Below are positions 31,664 to 41,356 of a DNA stretch of 64,000 nucleotides, piece after piece. Both the position numbers and the translations under genes were made by a program. The notes beneath the pieces were generated by a model. The model did no database searches. It had not been told where the DNA came from and saw only the letters and a program-made list of their open reading frames with translations. The DNA is from Nostoc spongiaeforme FACHB-130 (lineage in GTDB: Bacteria; Cyanobacteriota; Cyanobacteriia; Cyanobacteriales; Nostocaceae), in assembly GCF_014698475.1 (NCBI RefSeq), contig NZ_JACJTB010000003.1, positions 62,001 through 126,000 of the forward strand, given 5' to 3'. How positions within the stretch are numbered: the stretch's first letter is position 1; each line of letters begins with the position of its first letter.

Positions 31664-31706
31664 AGATTAACAATTCTTCTAATTATTAAACAGTATTTTG
31701 AATGAC
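31664..31706 (-). promoter_or_regulatory. Candidate NtcA-type promoter of vnfDG
   Basis: On the minus strand GTCATTCAAAATAC (31706 to 31693) fits the GTN10AC core of NtcA sites (one mismatch to GTAN8TAC). After 23 bases comes TAATCT (31669-31664), a TAN3T -10 element at the canonical distance. A transcript from here would have a leader of about 90 bases. Seen by eye only. Confidence 0.45.
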
Positions 31707-32003
31707 AAAAACGAAAAAATATAAATAAAATATGAGCATTTTGAATTTATAAAGACAGGTCTGTATATTAATAAGATAACAATCAATATATTGGGTAATT
31801 AAACAAAATAAAATAGACAGAATATTCTATTTGCAAGACATCTATTAGAGTGAGTAAAATATATTTACCGGGAATATATTTTTCTATAAAGCCTTGCTAT
31901 ATAGTGGTTACAGCAATAACTTTGCTTCCAAATATTTAGAAAATTCAGGTTTTACTAAACAGAGATTATTATCTTCTAGAATCAGGAGTTATTATTCTGA
32001 ATC

Positions 32004-32049
32004 TGTATGATTGATAATTACAATATTTATGATATTTAGTTATACATCA
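32004..32049 (-). repeat. 46-bp direct repeat upstream of vnfDG, copy 1
   Basis: Begins TGTATGATTG, centre AATATTTATG, ends TTATACATCA; 42 of 46 positions agree with 32173-32218. Its ends TGTAT and ATACA are inverted, as in operators. Confidence 0.6.
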
Positions 32050-32080
32050 ATACAGTTCAGTTAAGGCAACAACTTAGATT

Positions 32081-32160
32081 TGTGTAGGTTGGTTGGAGGA
32101 ACGGAACCCAACATTCACGCATACTTTGTTGGGTTACGCTATCGCTACACCCAACCTATT
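32081..32160. mobile_element. Inverted-repeat insertion of the CCCAACCTA type
   Basis: TAGGTTGG at the left pairs with CCAACCTA at the right, with GGAACCCAACA and TGTTGGGTT as an inner stem. This is a short repeat type common in cyanobacterial genomes. It sits between the two 46-bp direct repeats and may have been inserted there. Confidence 0.6.
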
Positions 32161-32172
32161 ATTCTCTTAACT

Positions 32173-32218
32173 TGTATGATTGCTAATTATAATATTTATG
32201 TTATTTAGTTATAAATCA
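32173..32218 (-). repeat. 46-bp direct repeat upstream of vnfDG, copy 2
   Basis: Second copy, 169 bp from the first. Both share a preceding TTATTCT. Confidence 0.6.
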
Positions 32219-32431
32219 CAAAATAAAATAACTAAGCGACTGAAGCCATTGTTCGTCTTACACATGACTTACATAAGAATTTGAAAGGTAAACAGAGATG
32301 TTGTGTACAACATCTCTAAAACGCACATATTTAAGGTAATCAAAAATATAAATTATCCAATTTCACTACTCATTTATACCTCTCTCTCCCTTGTCTTCCT
32401 TGCCTCCCTTGTCCCCCCTTTCCCTATCTAT

Positions 32432-33229
32432 TCATCCCATTAAAGATGTATCAAACCCATATTTGGCTAATATTTCTTGTCCATCTGGAGAGAGTATATA
32501 CATAGCTAAAATAACCGCAGCACTATATGAATTGTTGATAATAGTCATGCCATAATTGACCCGAACGGCTAAATTTGTAGGTAACTCTACTATTTGTAAA
32601 CTCGGTGCAGCTAAATGTGCTAAACGAGCATCGGTGTAATAGCTTAAAAAAATGTCTACTTGTTGTGTTTCTTGAATGAAATAAGCAAATTTATTTTTTT
32701 CGTCGGAAATGATAGGATAATTGCTTCCTCCGACTAAATGTAAAGCTTTACTATTTAATTTTTTAAAACTACCGACACGAAGTTTTTCAGCTTGGTGAAA
32801 AACGGCTTGGGCGTAATCTTCAAAAAGGTCTGGTTTAGGTGCTGATATACCTAAGCGAATTTGAGGTGACAACATCAAATCTAGTAAACTATCTGAGGTA
32901 ACTGTGAGATCAGATTTGACGATCGCACAAATTCTATTTCTGACAAAGTTTACCACAGGGCTGCTTTTACTAGCTTGCATTAACACACGCGGATTGTAAA
33001 CATCATCTGCAATAAAGATATCCGCAGTTTCACCTTCTAAGATGCGTTCACGCAGCACATCTGCATAGTCAAACTCCAGCTTTATCGGAATCTTGTATTT
33101 TCGGGTAAAAGCTTGAGCAACTTCCGAAAGAACGCCTTTTAAGCTATTGGCAGCGTATAATCTGACTAGGAGGCGATCGTTATCGTCAAACAAAACTATG
33201 TTGTTAGTTAATTGCATAGATGATTCCAT
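32432..33229 (-). CDS. ModA-like oxyanion-binding protein without signal peptide
   Basis: 265 residues with the fold of periplasmic molybdate-binding proteins: RLYAANSLKGVLSEVAQAF (phosphate-like Ser in AANSL), LEFDYADVLRERILEGETADIFIADD, KSDLTV, GISAPKPDLFEDYA and SPDGQEILAKYGF. In place of a signal peptide it has a polar N-terminus (MESSMQLTNNIVLFDDN), so it should stay in the cytoplasm. No HTH is present. It lies upstream of vnfDG in the same direction. Possible roles are sensing or buffering molybdate or vanadate, or supplying metal to cofactor assembly. A ligand is not proven. Confidence 0.75.
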   Translation of the reverse strand: MESSMQLTNNIVLFDDNDRLLVRLYAANSLKGVLSEVAQAFTRKYKIPIKLEFDYADVLRERILEGETADIFIADDVYNPRVLMQASKSSPVVNFVRNRICAIVKSDLTVTSDSLLDLMLSPQIRLGISAPKPDLFEDYAQAVFHQAEKLRVGSFKKLNSKALHLVGGSNYPIISDEKNKFAYFIQETQQVDIFLSYYTDARLAHLAAPSLQIVELPTNLAVRVNYGMTIINNSYSAAVILAMYILSPDGQEILAKYGFDTSLMG

Positions 33230-33357
33230 AGGTTAGTACCGCATAAAGTAATCAGGTTTGATTTTTGAGATTATCTGTACAGGCGGGGAGTGGGGAGTAG
33301 ATTTGCTTGTAATTCATTTAGGACTGCTATTTAGGTAAATAAGCTAAAAGAGATTAA

Positions 33358-33576
33358 CTAGTGAGAAATATTGAGGGATTTGATTTTTTGCCTGGTAATT
33401 ACTAAGGCAATAATTCCTAGTAATTCCAAAGGTATAATGGAAAACTTCAGGCTGATGCAAAAGCATAATAGTCCTAACAATATGATTGGTAGTTGCCAGA
33501 TTGGATTAAGGATTATTAACCCAATCATCCAAAAAAATATAGCCAGCCCTAGAATAATGAAAGACAGTAAAAGCAT
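33358..33576 (-). CDS. Small membrane protein, hypothetical
   Basis: 72 residues, mostly hydrophobic, with two to three membrane segments (LLLSFIILGLAIFFWMIGLI; WQLPIILLGLLCFCISL; IPLELLGIIALVI) and a basic end. I do not recognise it. It lies 128 bp downstream of nothing on its own strand and before the ModA-like gene is reached, with a shared direction; a link is unclear. Confidence 0.45.
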   Translation of the reverse strand: MLLLSFIILGLAIFFWMIGLIILNPIWQLPIILLGLLCFCISLKFSIIPLELLGIIALVITRQKIKSLNISH

Positions 33577-33721
33577 AGCGATCGCTAATTATCTCCATTT
33601 GCCAAAATCAGCCCAGTCACAATTAAAATTGCCACAAGACTTAATGATTTAGAAGTAGCTAAAAAACACAACTCATAAGTTGTGAGGATTACAAATTCCC
33701 AAATATTAGAGAAAATAAAGG

Positions 33722-33754
33722 GCAGATGGAGTGTAAAATATAAACTCCATCTGC
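33722..33754 (+). terminator. Perfect stem-loop, orphan terminator candidate
   Basis: GCAGATGGAGT and ACTCCATCTGC form an 11-bp perfect stem followed by GTCATTTTAC. No gene ends here on the plus strand, so the transcript it ends is unknown. Confidence 0.5.
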
Positions 33755-34008
33755 GTCATTTTACTTACCAACAAGCAGCGTAGTAGCCACAAATCAAATT
33801 TATTAGCCAGATTGTTCCTCTCAAACACTTGGTTTTATGGTGATAAAACCTCACGCAATCAAGGCGGAATATTACATTTGAGAGGTGACACAAATTAATT
33901 TCTAGTTGTTATGTAGCAAAAACTTCCAGCTTTGTATTCGCCGCACTTCACACATCACAGGTTGCAGAAGTAATTGTATAAAATTGCGGTTGATTCCAAT
34001 TGAATTGA

Positions 34009-34139
34009 TGAACTGCAAGCAGGCTAAAGTTTTCCCCATACTTCAGACTATTACCGATCCATTAACTCTACAATACCTCCAGAAACTTGCAGAGTTAGAC
34101 CATCAGTCCATCAAAGAATTAGTTAACTTACAGGATTGA
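34009..34139 (+). CDS. Very small open frame, doubtful
   Basis: 43 residues from ATG 34009 (MNCKQAKVFPILQTITDPLT, then a Leu-rich helix). The frame can be extended upstream to a TTG at 33906. I see no homologue and no clear ribosome-binding site. The helix-rich LTLQYLQKLAELDHQSIKEL looks protein-like, so it may be a fragment of a lost gene. Confidence 0.25.
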
Positions 34140-35215
34140 ACTCTACTACATCAACCAGATACTACAATGCCGTACCTGTTATAGACTTGAGTTGTTTGCT
34201 TTACGCTTTTGATTCCTTATATGTCAAGAATAACATACATCTTGCAATTTTACTTGCGCTAGAAAATTTTTTTTAGCAGTTCAGTAATTTGACATTGTTA
34301 TAGGTATATTGATTTATCTATAAAACACTGAGTAATTCTGCACAAATCTTGTCTGTTGAAACTTAGTGTAGAATATCATATTGTAATGATTTTAACTTAT
34401 ATTTTCTTTAATAACTTGCACCTTTTAGCTAATCTTTAGCAGTGGAAGTTTTTGTAAGCATCGCAGCACTTATTAGTGAAATAATTCCAGATTTACTAAT
34501 ATAAATATACAGACTATTCTATCTCAAATCAGCAACATGAATTATTTGATTTCTGTCTTGAGTAGAAATAGCTTATATGATGAGTTGATGATATTTCACA
34601 ACTCAAAAAATCAAAGCATAGTGCAATTATGAGCTTTGATTTCTTCTGAGTGTGAACTAGTTGTAATCACAAATACTGTTTGTCAAAAATTTGATTAGCG
34701 CAAATAAATTGGCAAGATGTATGATATTCTTGATTTAGGGGAATCTCAACCGTCAAATTACAACTCCTCATGTGCTTGCCAATTGAATATCAGCCCAGCC
34801 TAGTCATTAATTAGTGACGGCTTAACGTTAATCGAAAAGGAGCAAAGCCGTCCAAGAATTCGGTTTTTCGTTTGGCGAAGCTGTTTCTAAATGTCAAGCT
34901 GGACTGATTTTTCTATACATAGCTTTTCGAGAAGAAATTAGTCTTCATCTGACTGTGATGAAGCAAAAATTTTGCATCTACTTGCTGTAGTTGTGGAAGT
35001 TTTAGCATTTTGATTCACAAGATTACAGGTAAAAATTCAGGAGTCAGAAGCTTAAAAAGCTTAATCACATTCTTCCCAAGAACGATAGATTAATCATACT
35101 GAATTACTCTTAAATTCTGAATTCTGACTTCTGTGTGCTGAATTCTGACGATTACAGTTAATTTTTAATTCCACAATGCAAAATTTAACTTGGTACAACG
35201 GAGAGATAAAACCTC
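34140..35215. other. Long intergenic region before the VnfR/NifV chimera
   Basis: 1076 bases without a supported gene. It holds copy 2 of the 33-bp motif (34225-34257), a strong hairpin at 34607-34642 (AAATCAAAGC with GCTTTGATTT), a second hairpin GACGGCTT/AAGCCGTC near 34815-34855 and tandem TTCTGAATTCTGAC repeats near 35115-35150. Confidence 0.5.
34225..34257 (+). repeat. 33-bp conserved intergenic motif, copy 2
   Basis: Matches 7138-7170 over CATACAT-TTGC and TTTACTTGC. It lies 960 bp before the chimera start. Confidence 0.5.
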
Positions 35216-35671
35216 ATGAAAATGGATATGAATCTATGCAACAATCTCAAATCAATTAGAACTCGCTTGGGTATGAGTCAACAAGATTTGGCTGATATGG
35301 CTGGCGTAAGTCGTCAGAGTATTAGTGGTGTGGAATCAGGCGAACACGCCCCTTCTGTGGGGATGTCTCTGCGTTTAGCCAAGGCGCTGGGTTGCAAAGT
35401 GGAGGATTTATTTTGGTTTGAGGAAGAGTTAGCAGATAATTTTGAGCAAACAATGACAAATTCATCGGTTGCTGTGGAAGTTGGGAGCTTATCAGTCAAC
35501 ATTACAGTAAACGGAATTGGCGATCGCACCGATAATGCTGCTTTATCTGAAATTCTGATGACATTAAAGCACATTTACGATATCCGAACAGGAATTGTAC
35601 AAAATGGTTGTGGGAACTGTCTTAGTTATTTGCTCAAGCTGTCAAGTAGTCAGTTACCTTTAGAAAAGTGA
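35216..35671 (+). CDS. VnfR HTH fused to a NifV remnant (deletion chimera)
   Basis: 151 residues. Residues 1-73 are very similar to the vnfR-type protein (HTH LGMSQQDLADMAGVSRQSIS, then DLFWFEEEL). Residues 74-127 match NifV 198-251 (SVNITVNGIGDR, LKHIYDIRTGI). After 35596 the NifV match continues only in the +1 frame (DTK-LWELS), so the last 24 residues are frameshifted. Thus an ancestral vnfR-nifV pair was duplicated and lost everything between the HTH and the last part of nifV, leaving an open frame. The NifV part has no active site. The DNA-binding domain looks intact and could still bind vnfR operators without the metal-sensing domain. It may be a relic or a real regulator. Confidence 0.8.
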   Translation: MKMDMNLCNNLKSIRTRLGMSQQDLADMAGVSRQSISGVESGEHAPSVGMSLRLAKALGCKVEDLFWFEEELADNFEQTMTNSSVAVEVGSLSVNITVNGIGDRTDNAALSEILMTLKHIYDIRTGIVQNGCGNCLSYLLKLSSSQLPLEK

Positions 35672-35776
35672 AGGATGGTTGATTCTATTAGCTATGCAAT
35701 ACCTAGTCTTGGTGCGAAATGATATTATCCGTGTAAAAGCAGAAATTTTCAGCAGCTTTTAGGTACTTAGTTAACT

Positions 35777-36511
35777 ATGCGACTAATATTAGTTGAGGAT
35801 GAAACAGATTTAGGTGCAGCCATCAAACAAGTTCTCAGCCATGAAGCGTATGTAGTTGATTGGTTTTTAGATGGGAATCAAGCATGGCAACATCTCGAAA
35901 ATAGCTCAACTGAGTACACATTAGCGATTTTTGATTGGATGCTGCCTGGAGTCTCTGGAATAGAGTTGTGTAAATGGTTACGAAAGTACCAGTTAACTCT
36001 ACCTGTGTTAATGCTAACGGCTAAAGACCGTATGGAAGAAAAAATTATTGGTTTAGATAGCGGTGCAGATGATTATCTAGTTAAACCTTTTGATATGGCA
36101 GAACTACTAGCCAGATTGCGAGCATTGCATCGGCGGGCTTCTTACACAGGCGCAACGTTTACACCCCAAGTCAAACCTCGAATTTTAGAAGTAGGTTATC
36201 TGACGCTTAACTACAACACTCATGAACTGACTCGCCAGTATGCTAACGGAGAAACACAAGTATTAACTTTAACAATTAAGGAATTCCAATTGTTAGAGTT
36301 TTTTATGCGACATCCTAACCAAATTATCAACCGTGACCAAATTATTAATCAACTTTGGGAAATTGGTACAGCACCAGTCAGCAATGTCGTAGCAGCGCAA
36401 ATCCGCTTATTGAGACGTAAATTGGGAGAAGAAGACAGCGAAGCTTTGATAGAAACTATTTATGGTGTAGGCTATCGTCTTAATATTCAGACTACAGAAA
36501 TAAGTAGTTGA
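35777..36511 (+). CDS. OmpR-family response regulator (RppA/NrsR-like)
   Basis: 244 residues: receiver (about 1-115, phosphoacceptor in LAIFDWMLPGVSG, Lys in DDYLVKPFD) and C-terminal winged helix (about 140-238, LTIKEFQLLEFFMRHPNQII, RLLRRKLGEED, IETIYGVGYRL). It is most like cyanobacterial RppA/NrsR regulators that answer redox or metal signals. The kinase gene follows after 5 bases. Just upstream (35715-35760) is a short segment resembling the end of a CBS domain, a possible relic. Confidence 0.88.
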   Translation: MRLILVEDETDLGAAIKQVLSHEAYVVDWFLDGNQAWQHLENSSTEYTLAIFDWMLPGVSGIELCKWLRKYQLTLPVLMLTAKDRMEEKIIGLDSGADDYLVKPFDMAELLARLRALHRRASYTGATFTPQVKPRILEVGYLTLNYNTHELTRQYANGETQVLTLTIKEFQLLEFFMRHPNQIINRDQIINQLWEIGTAPVSNVVAAQIRLLRRKLGEEDSEALIETIYGVGYRLNIQTTEISS

Positions 36512-36516
36512 TTTAT

Positions 36517-37845
36517 ATGAAATGTAATCCTATTTTCTACCAAACTCGGTTGAGATTGGCAGCTTGGTATACCCTAGTGATGGTTAGTATTTTAGGGCTA
36601 TCTGGTTTTGGAGTATATACCGTGGTTGCCCACACTTATTATGAAACCATAGACCAAGGATTAAAATCAGTCGCCAAGGCACTCCGTAAAAGTGTTGAAC
36701 CAGCTTGGCAACAACCTGGACATTTACAAGAACTGGCTAAAGAACTTTCTTTAGAATTATGTATAGCTTCTACAAACTGTTTGCCTCAAAAAACTATTAT
36801 TAAACAACCAATCAATGAGACAGCTAATCAGGTTAATTACTATGTGCGCTTATTAGATAGTTCAGAAAAAGTATTTGCAAGCACAGGCATAGAATTTGAT
36901 AATTTACAACCTGCCTTATCATCACAACCTTGGCAACTTATTACTGATGCTTTTGGTACGCGATACCGCCAAATCACTTTACCTTTGTATACTCAAAACC
37001 AAATTTCAGGTTATTTACAAGTCGCACGTAGTATTACTGATTTAGATCAACATTTGGCTTATTTGAGATTAACTTTAATTTTGGGACTGCCAATTTCGAT
37101 GATTTTTGTGGCTTTATCTAGTTGGTGGTTGGCAGAAAGGGCAATGCAACCTGTGTATCTTTCTTATCAACAGATGCAACAATTTACTGCTGATGCTGCC
37201 CATGAGTTTCGCACCCCTTTAGCAGCAATGCACTCTACTATTGAAGCCGCAATCAAGTTACAACCAGAAGCAAAAGCAAATCATGGAACTTTAGATGTCC
37301 TCAAACGCCAAAATCATCGCTTATCACAATTAGTTGGTGATTTATTGTTGTTAACAAGGATAGATCAAAAACAAATAATAGCAGAACATCAGCCTTGCTG
37401 TTTGAATGATTTAATTAGCGATTTAATTGAAGAGTTAGCATTTTTAGCCGTAGAAAATCAAGTAAATCTCTCTGAACAGATACTAGTGACAAAAAAAGTT
37501 TATGTTCAGGGAAATGAAGAACAGTTTTATCGCTTAATTTCTAACTTAATTATCAATGCAATTCAGGCAACACCGAGTGAAGGAAAAGTTACTGTTTTTT
37601 TAGAAGTTAATGAAATTTACGCCATTATTAAAGTTCAAGATACAGGAATTGGTATTGCCCTCGAACATCAACAGCGAATTTTTGATCGGTTCTATCGAGT
37701 AGATCGCGATCGCTCTCGTAGTTCTGGTGGTTCTGGTTTGGGTTTAGCCATTGCTTTAGCGATCGCTCAAGCCCACAAAGGCAATATTCACGTTCAAAGT
37801 CAACTCGGACTGGGGAGTACATTTACAGTCCGAATTCCTCTGTAA
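36517..37845 (+). CDS. Membrane sensor histidine kinase (RppB-like)
   Basis: 442 residues. One membrane helix near residues 10-35 and a second near 185-205 enclose a periplasmic sensor of about 150 residues with two Cys (LCIASTNCLP). The H box DAAHEFRTPLAAM, N box NLIINAIQATP, G1 DTGIGI and G2 GGSGLGLAIA are complete. The ATG at 36517 is used; a TTG at 36508 would overlap the regulator stop. It forms a two-gene operon with the preceding regulator and ends at a strong bidirectional terminator. The signal is unknown; the homologous RppB/NrsS group senses nickel or redox state. Confidence 0.88.
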   Translation: MKCNPIFYQTRLRLAAWYTLVMVSILGLSGFGVYTVVAHTYYETIDQGLKSVAKALRKSVEPAWQQPGHLQELAKELSLELCIASTNCLPQKTIIKQPINETANQVNYYVRLLDSSEKVFASTGIEFDNLQPALSSQPWQLITDAFGTRYRQITLPLYTQNQISGYLQVARSITDLDQHLAYLRLTLILGLPISMIFVALSSWWLAERAMQPVYLSYQQMQQFTADAAHEFRTPLAAMHSTIEAAIKLQPEAKANHGTLDVLKRQNHRLSQLVGDLLLLTRIDQKQIIAEHQPCCLNDLISDLIEELAFLAVENQVNLSEQILVTKKVYVQGNEEQFYRLISNLIINAIQATPSEGKVTVFLEVNEIYAIIKVQDTGIGIALEHQQRIFDRFYRVDRDRSRSSGGSGLGLAIALAIAQAHKGNIHVQSQLGLGSTFTVRIPL

Positions 37846-37883
37846 TACTCTACTCAATTCATTTTGACAGATTACAGGTGTTC

Positions 37884-37915
37884 AGATACCCGACTTTTAA
37901 AAAAGTCGGGTATCT
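37884..37915. terminator. Bidirectional terminator between kinase and RTX-type gene
   Basis: AGATACCCGACTTTT and AAAAGTCGGGTATCT form a near-perfect stem of 14-15 bp. It lies between two convergent genes and can serve both. Confidence 0.8.
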
Positions 37916-37953
37916 ATGAGCGATCGTAATTTGTGTTTATTTTGCGACAGTCT

Positions 37954-40900
37954 TTAAACAATCACAAAATTGCTGACATTCAGCGCCGGGGAACCAGACA
38001 GTTGTGCAAGTTGCACCTGTCTAAATCCACCAGCATTACCATCTTGGTCAAAGTACAACGCACCAGTAATGTTGTTATAGATGAATCTTTGATCAGTCGT
38101 GGTTGCAGAAGTTCCCAAAGTAAACTGACTCATCGACAGCGCCCCAGCTAACAAACCACCACCAAAACCAGCCGCAGATATCTGAATAATGTCATTACTG
38201 ATGCTAAAGTCAGTAATCGTATCAATACCTTCATTAAAACGATTAAAGACAAAGGTATCTGCACCGCTACCGCCTGTGATCAGATCGTTACCTGTGCCAC
38301 CAATTAAAACATCATCTCCACTACCGCCGATTAGGATATCGTTACCAGTACCACCATCGAGGGTATTATTCCCTAAAGCTCCCATTGCCAAAAGATTATC
38401 ATTACCACTACCACCATTCAGTACATTAGTGCCACTAGAGTTCTGCACAGTTAATGTATCGTTACCATTGCCTCCATTGAGGGTGTTATTACCAAATGAA
38501 CTAACAGCAGATAGATAATCATTACCATTGTCACCACTCAGCAGATTATCGCCTGTAGAATCATCCACAATTAATATATCGTGACCATTTCTACCGATAA
38601 GAGTATTATTTCCAGATGAATCAACAGCAGACAGATATTCATCAGCGTTATCACCATTTAGCAGGTTATTGCCTGTAGAATTATCGGCAATTAATGTGTT
38701 TCTACCAGCACCACCATTGAGGGTGTTATTTCCAGACGAACCAACCGCAGACAGATAATCATCACCACTACCACCATTGAGTAAGTTATCGCCTGTGGAA
38801 TCATCCACAACTAATATATCGTTACCCGTATCACCATTGAGGGTGTTATTTCCAGATGAACCAACCGCAGACAGATAATCATCATTACTACCGCCATTGA
38901 GTGAGTTATCGCCTGTGGAATCATCCGCAATTAGCCTATCGTCACCAGCACCACCATTGAGGGTGTTATTTCCAGATGAACCAACCACAGACAGATAATC
39001 ATTACCACTAAAACTATTTAGCAAGTTATCGCCTGTGGAATCATCCGCAACTAAAGTATCATCACCTGCACCACCATCTAAGGTGTTATCACCAGAAGCG
39101 CCAATAGCAGAAAGCGTATCATTTCCTACATCACCTTTTAGCAGATTATTCCCGGTCGAATAGTCAACATTTAATGTATCGTTACCAGCACCACCACTGA
39201 TTCGATCATTACCACCACTACCACCAAAAAGTGTATCATTTCCATTGCTGCCAACAATGTTGTCACTGTAGCTTGTGCCAATAATATTTAAACTTTCGAT
39301 ATTGCTGTAGCGAATGCGATTTGTACCTGCGGTAATTCTGCCACTGTTGGTTGAAGCATTATATGTGGACGAGATAGGTGCATCAGCATCACTGTAATCA
39401 ACGGAAAGATAATCTTCTCCATCTCCACCATCGACTGTTTGTGTCGCAATGGTGGCAGGAGTTGGTTCTAGCGGTACGATGTTGCTCAGATAGAAGGAGT
39501 CATCCCCTGCGTCACCATAAAGGCTGTTATTTCCTTCTACACGTTCAGCATAAATCTCATCATTACCATCACCACCTTCCACAAGGTTATCTCCTGTGGA
39601 GGTACTAATATCAACTATGTCATCACCTGCTCCACCACTGATGATGTTATTCCCAGTTGTAAAAGCCGCTAGTATGACATCATTTCCATCTTCACCTGCG
39701 ATGTTGTTATCTCCATCACTCACATCAATGCTGTCATCTAAACGTGCATTACTAATGGTGATGAAATCATCGAACTGTGTACCAATAATGTTCAAACGTT
39801 CGATGTTACTGTAGCTGACTTCATTGCTGCCAGCTGTGATGGTGCCAGTGTTGGTGGCACTATTGAAGGTTGAAGATATTGCTGCATCAGCATCGCTGTA
39901 ATCAACGGAAAGATAATCTTCCCCATCTCCACCATCTACTGTTTGCGTCGCTATGGTAGAGGGACTTGGTTCTAGTGGCACAATGTTGCTCAGATAGAAG
40001 GAGTCATCACCTGCATCACCATAGAGGCTGTTATTTCCTTCCACACGTTCAGCATAAATCTCATCATTGCCATCACCACCATCCACAAGGTTATCTCCTG
40101 TGGAGGTACTGATATCAACTATGTCATCACCTGCTCCACCACTGATGATGTTATTCCCAGTTGTAAAAGCCGCTAGTATGACATCATTTCCATCTTCACC
40201 TGCGATGTTGTTATCTCCATCACTCACATCAATGCTGTCATCTAAACGTGCATTACTAATGGTGATGAAATCATCGAACTGTGTACCAATAATGTTCAAA
40301 CGTTCGATGTTGCTGTAGCTGACTTCATTGCTACCGGCTGTGATGGTGCCAATGTTGGTGGCACTATTGAAGGTTGAAGATATTGCTGCATCAGCATCAC
40401 TGTAATCAACAAAAAGATAATCTTCCCCATCTCCGCCATCTACAGTTTGCGTTGCTATAGTGGCAGGACTTGGTTCTAGTGGCACAATGTTGCTCAGATA
40501 GAAGGTGTCATCACCTGCATCACCATAGAGGCTGTTATTTCCTGCTACACGTTCGGCATAAATCTCATCATTGCCATCACCACCTTCCACAAGGTTATCG
40601 CCTGTGGAGGTACTAATATCAACTATGTCATCACCTTCTCCGCCACTAATAAGGTTATTGCCCTCAGAAAATAGAGCTAATAGAGTGTCATTATCATCAC
40701 CCCCTTCTAAAAGGTTATTTCCAGAAGAACGGGTAATATCTAAAAAATCATCTCCTGTTCCACCTCTGAGGATACTGTTCCCTGTGGAACTGACAAAACC
40801 AGTGGCTGCATTGAGGCTATCATTTCCAGCACCACCATCTAAAATGTCATTGCCACCATTGCCAAATAAGGTATCATTTCCGGCAAGACCCCTAATAATA

Positions 40901-40959
40901 TCATTACCATCTGTGCCAATGAGGTTATCATTGCCATTTGTACCATTGATATTCACCAT
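37954..40959 (-). CDS. RTX-type calcium-binding repeat protein
   Basis: 1001 residues made almost wholly of acidic repeats. The N-terminus ([20 protein letters not shown]) and the part near 870-905 ([20 protein letters not shown]) are classic GGxGxDxLx nonapeptide repeats that form calcium-bound beta rolls. In between are degenerate units [12 protein letters not shown] and [13 protein letters not shown] of about 28 residues, and three 168-residue modules (114-617). The C-terminus ([43 protein letters not shown]) is the usual type I secretion region. There is no signal peptide. It is probably an exported or surface protein; no enzyme domain is seen. No type I transporter lies nearby. Confidence 0.9.
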   Translation of the reverse strand: MVNINGTNGNDNLIGTDGNDIIRGLAGNDTLFGNGGNDILDGGAGNDSLNAATGFVSSTGNSILRGGTGDDFLDITRSSGNNLLEGGDDNDTLLALFSEGNNLISGGEGDDIVDISTSTGDNLVEGGDGNDEIYAERVAGNNSLYGDAGDDTFYLSNIVPLEPSPATIATQTVDGGDGEDYLFVDYSDADAAISSTFNSATNIGTITAGSNEVSYSNIERLNIIGTQFDDFITISNARLDDSIDVSDGDNNIAGEDGNDVILAAFTTGNNIISGGAGDDIVDISTSTGDNLVDGGDGNDEIYAERVEGNNSLYGDAGDDSFYLSNIVPLEPSPSTIATQTVDGGDGEDYLSVDYSDADAAISSTFNSATNTGTITAGSNEVSYSNIERLNIIGTQFDDFITISNARLDDSIDVSDGDNNIAGEDGNDVILAAFTTGNNIISGGAGDDIVDISTSTGDNLVEGGDGNDEIYAERVEGNNSLYGDAGDDSFYLSNIVPLEPTPATIATQTVDGGDGEDYLSVDYSDADAPISSTYNASTNSGRITAGTNRIRYSNIESLNIIGTSYSDNIVGSNGNDTLFGGSGGNDRISGGAGNDTLNVDYSTGNNLLKGDVGNDTLSAIGASGDNTLDGGAGDDTLVADDSTGDNLLNSFSGNDYLSVVGSSGNNTLNGGAGDDRLIADDSTGDNSLNGGSNDDYLSAVGSSGNNTLNGDTGNDILVVDDSTGDNLLNGGSGDDYLSAVGSSGNNTLNGGAGRNTLIADNSTGNNLLNGDNADEYLSAVDSSGNNTLIGRNGHDILIVDDSTGDNLLSGDNGNDYLSAVSSFGNNTLNGGNGNDTLTVQNSSGTNVLNGGSGNDNLLAMGALGNNTLDGGTGNDILIGGSGDDVLIGGTGNDLITGGSGADTFVFNRFNEGIDTITDFSISNDIIQISAAGFGGGLLAGALSMSQFTLGTSATTTDQRFIYNNITGALYFDQDGNAGGFRQVQLAQLSGSPALNVSNFVIV
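39290..40620 (-). repeat. 504-bp tandem repeats inside the RTX-type gene
   Basis: Two complete copies (40117-40620, 39613-40116) and a partial third one (39290-39612) encode a 168-residue module from [11 protein letters not shown] to GGAGDDIV. Copies differ at only a few bases, which points to recent unequal crossing-over or gene conversion. Confidence 0.85.
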
Positions 40960-41260
40960 AACTTTTACCTAAATAAATCGATTGTTTCAGTAACTTGAAA
41001 ATTTTCAAATTGCAGTTTGTGTTGTTTTAAAGCCTTATCCCTGCTACAAATATTTACTACCTTCTAGCTTGAAAGTGCTGAGTAGATATGCTATTCGCTC
41101 CTTCATGCTTGGCTATGCAATCAGTTTCATCGTGACTGACTTAAAAAAGTGCTGAGTCAAGCTATTTTCTACTTCTTAGCGTCTAATCTCTAGACTTTTT
41201 TCATGTTTTTTGGTGTATCCAGTTAATAACCGCTATTTATGCGATTCTTTGGAATAATAA

Positions 41261-41293
41261 AAAGGAGAAGTGAGCATTGCTCATCTCTCCTTT
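41261..41293 (-). terminator. Terminator of the cytochrome gene
   Basis: AAAGGAGA-GTGAGC pairs with GCTCA-TCTCCTTT. Read on the minus strand the hairpin is followed by TTTTTATT. The rest of 40960-41356 holds two AGTGCTGAGT repeats and no gene. Confidence 0.75.
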
Positions 41294-41356
41294 GATGATC
41301 AAAATGAACAATGATGAAATTCCTTGAGAGTTAGGAATATTTAGTAGTGGTAAATT

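Larger units (their letters stand above)
31707..32431. other. Upstream region of vnfDG
   Basis: About 725 bases without a gene, very AT-rich. It holds two near-identical 46-bp direct repeats (32004 and 32173) on either side of an inverted-repeat insertion (32081-32160). This is the likely control region for V-nitrogenase expression. Confidence 0.5.

Noticed and set aside
39378-40972. Long plus-strand frames opposite the RTX-type gene
   Set aside because: They are antisense shadows of the repeats, recur with the 504-bp period and contain no recognisable domain.
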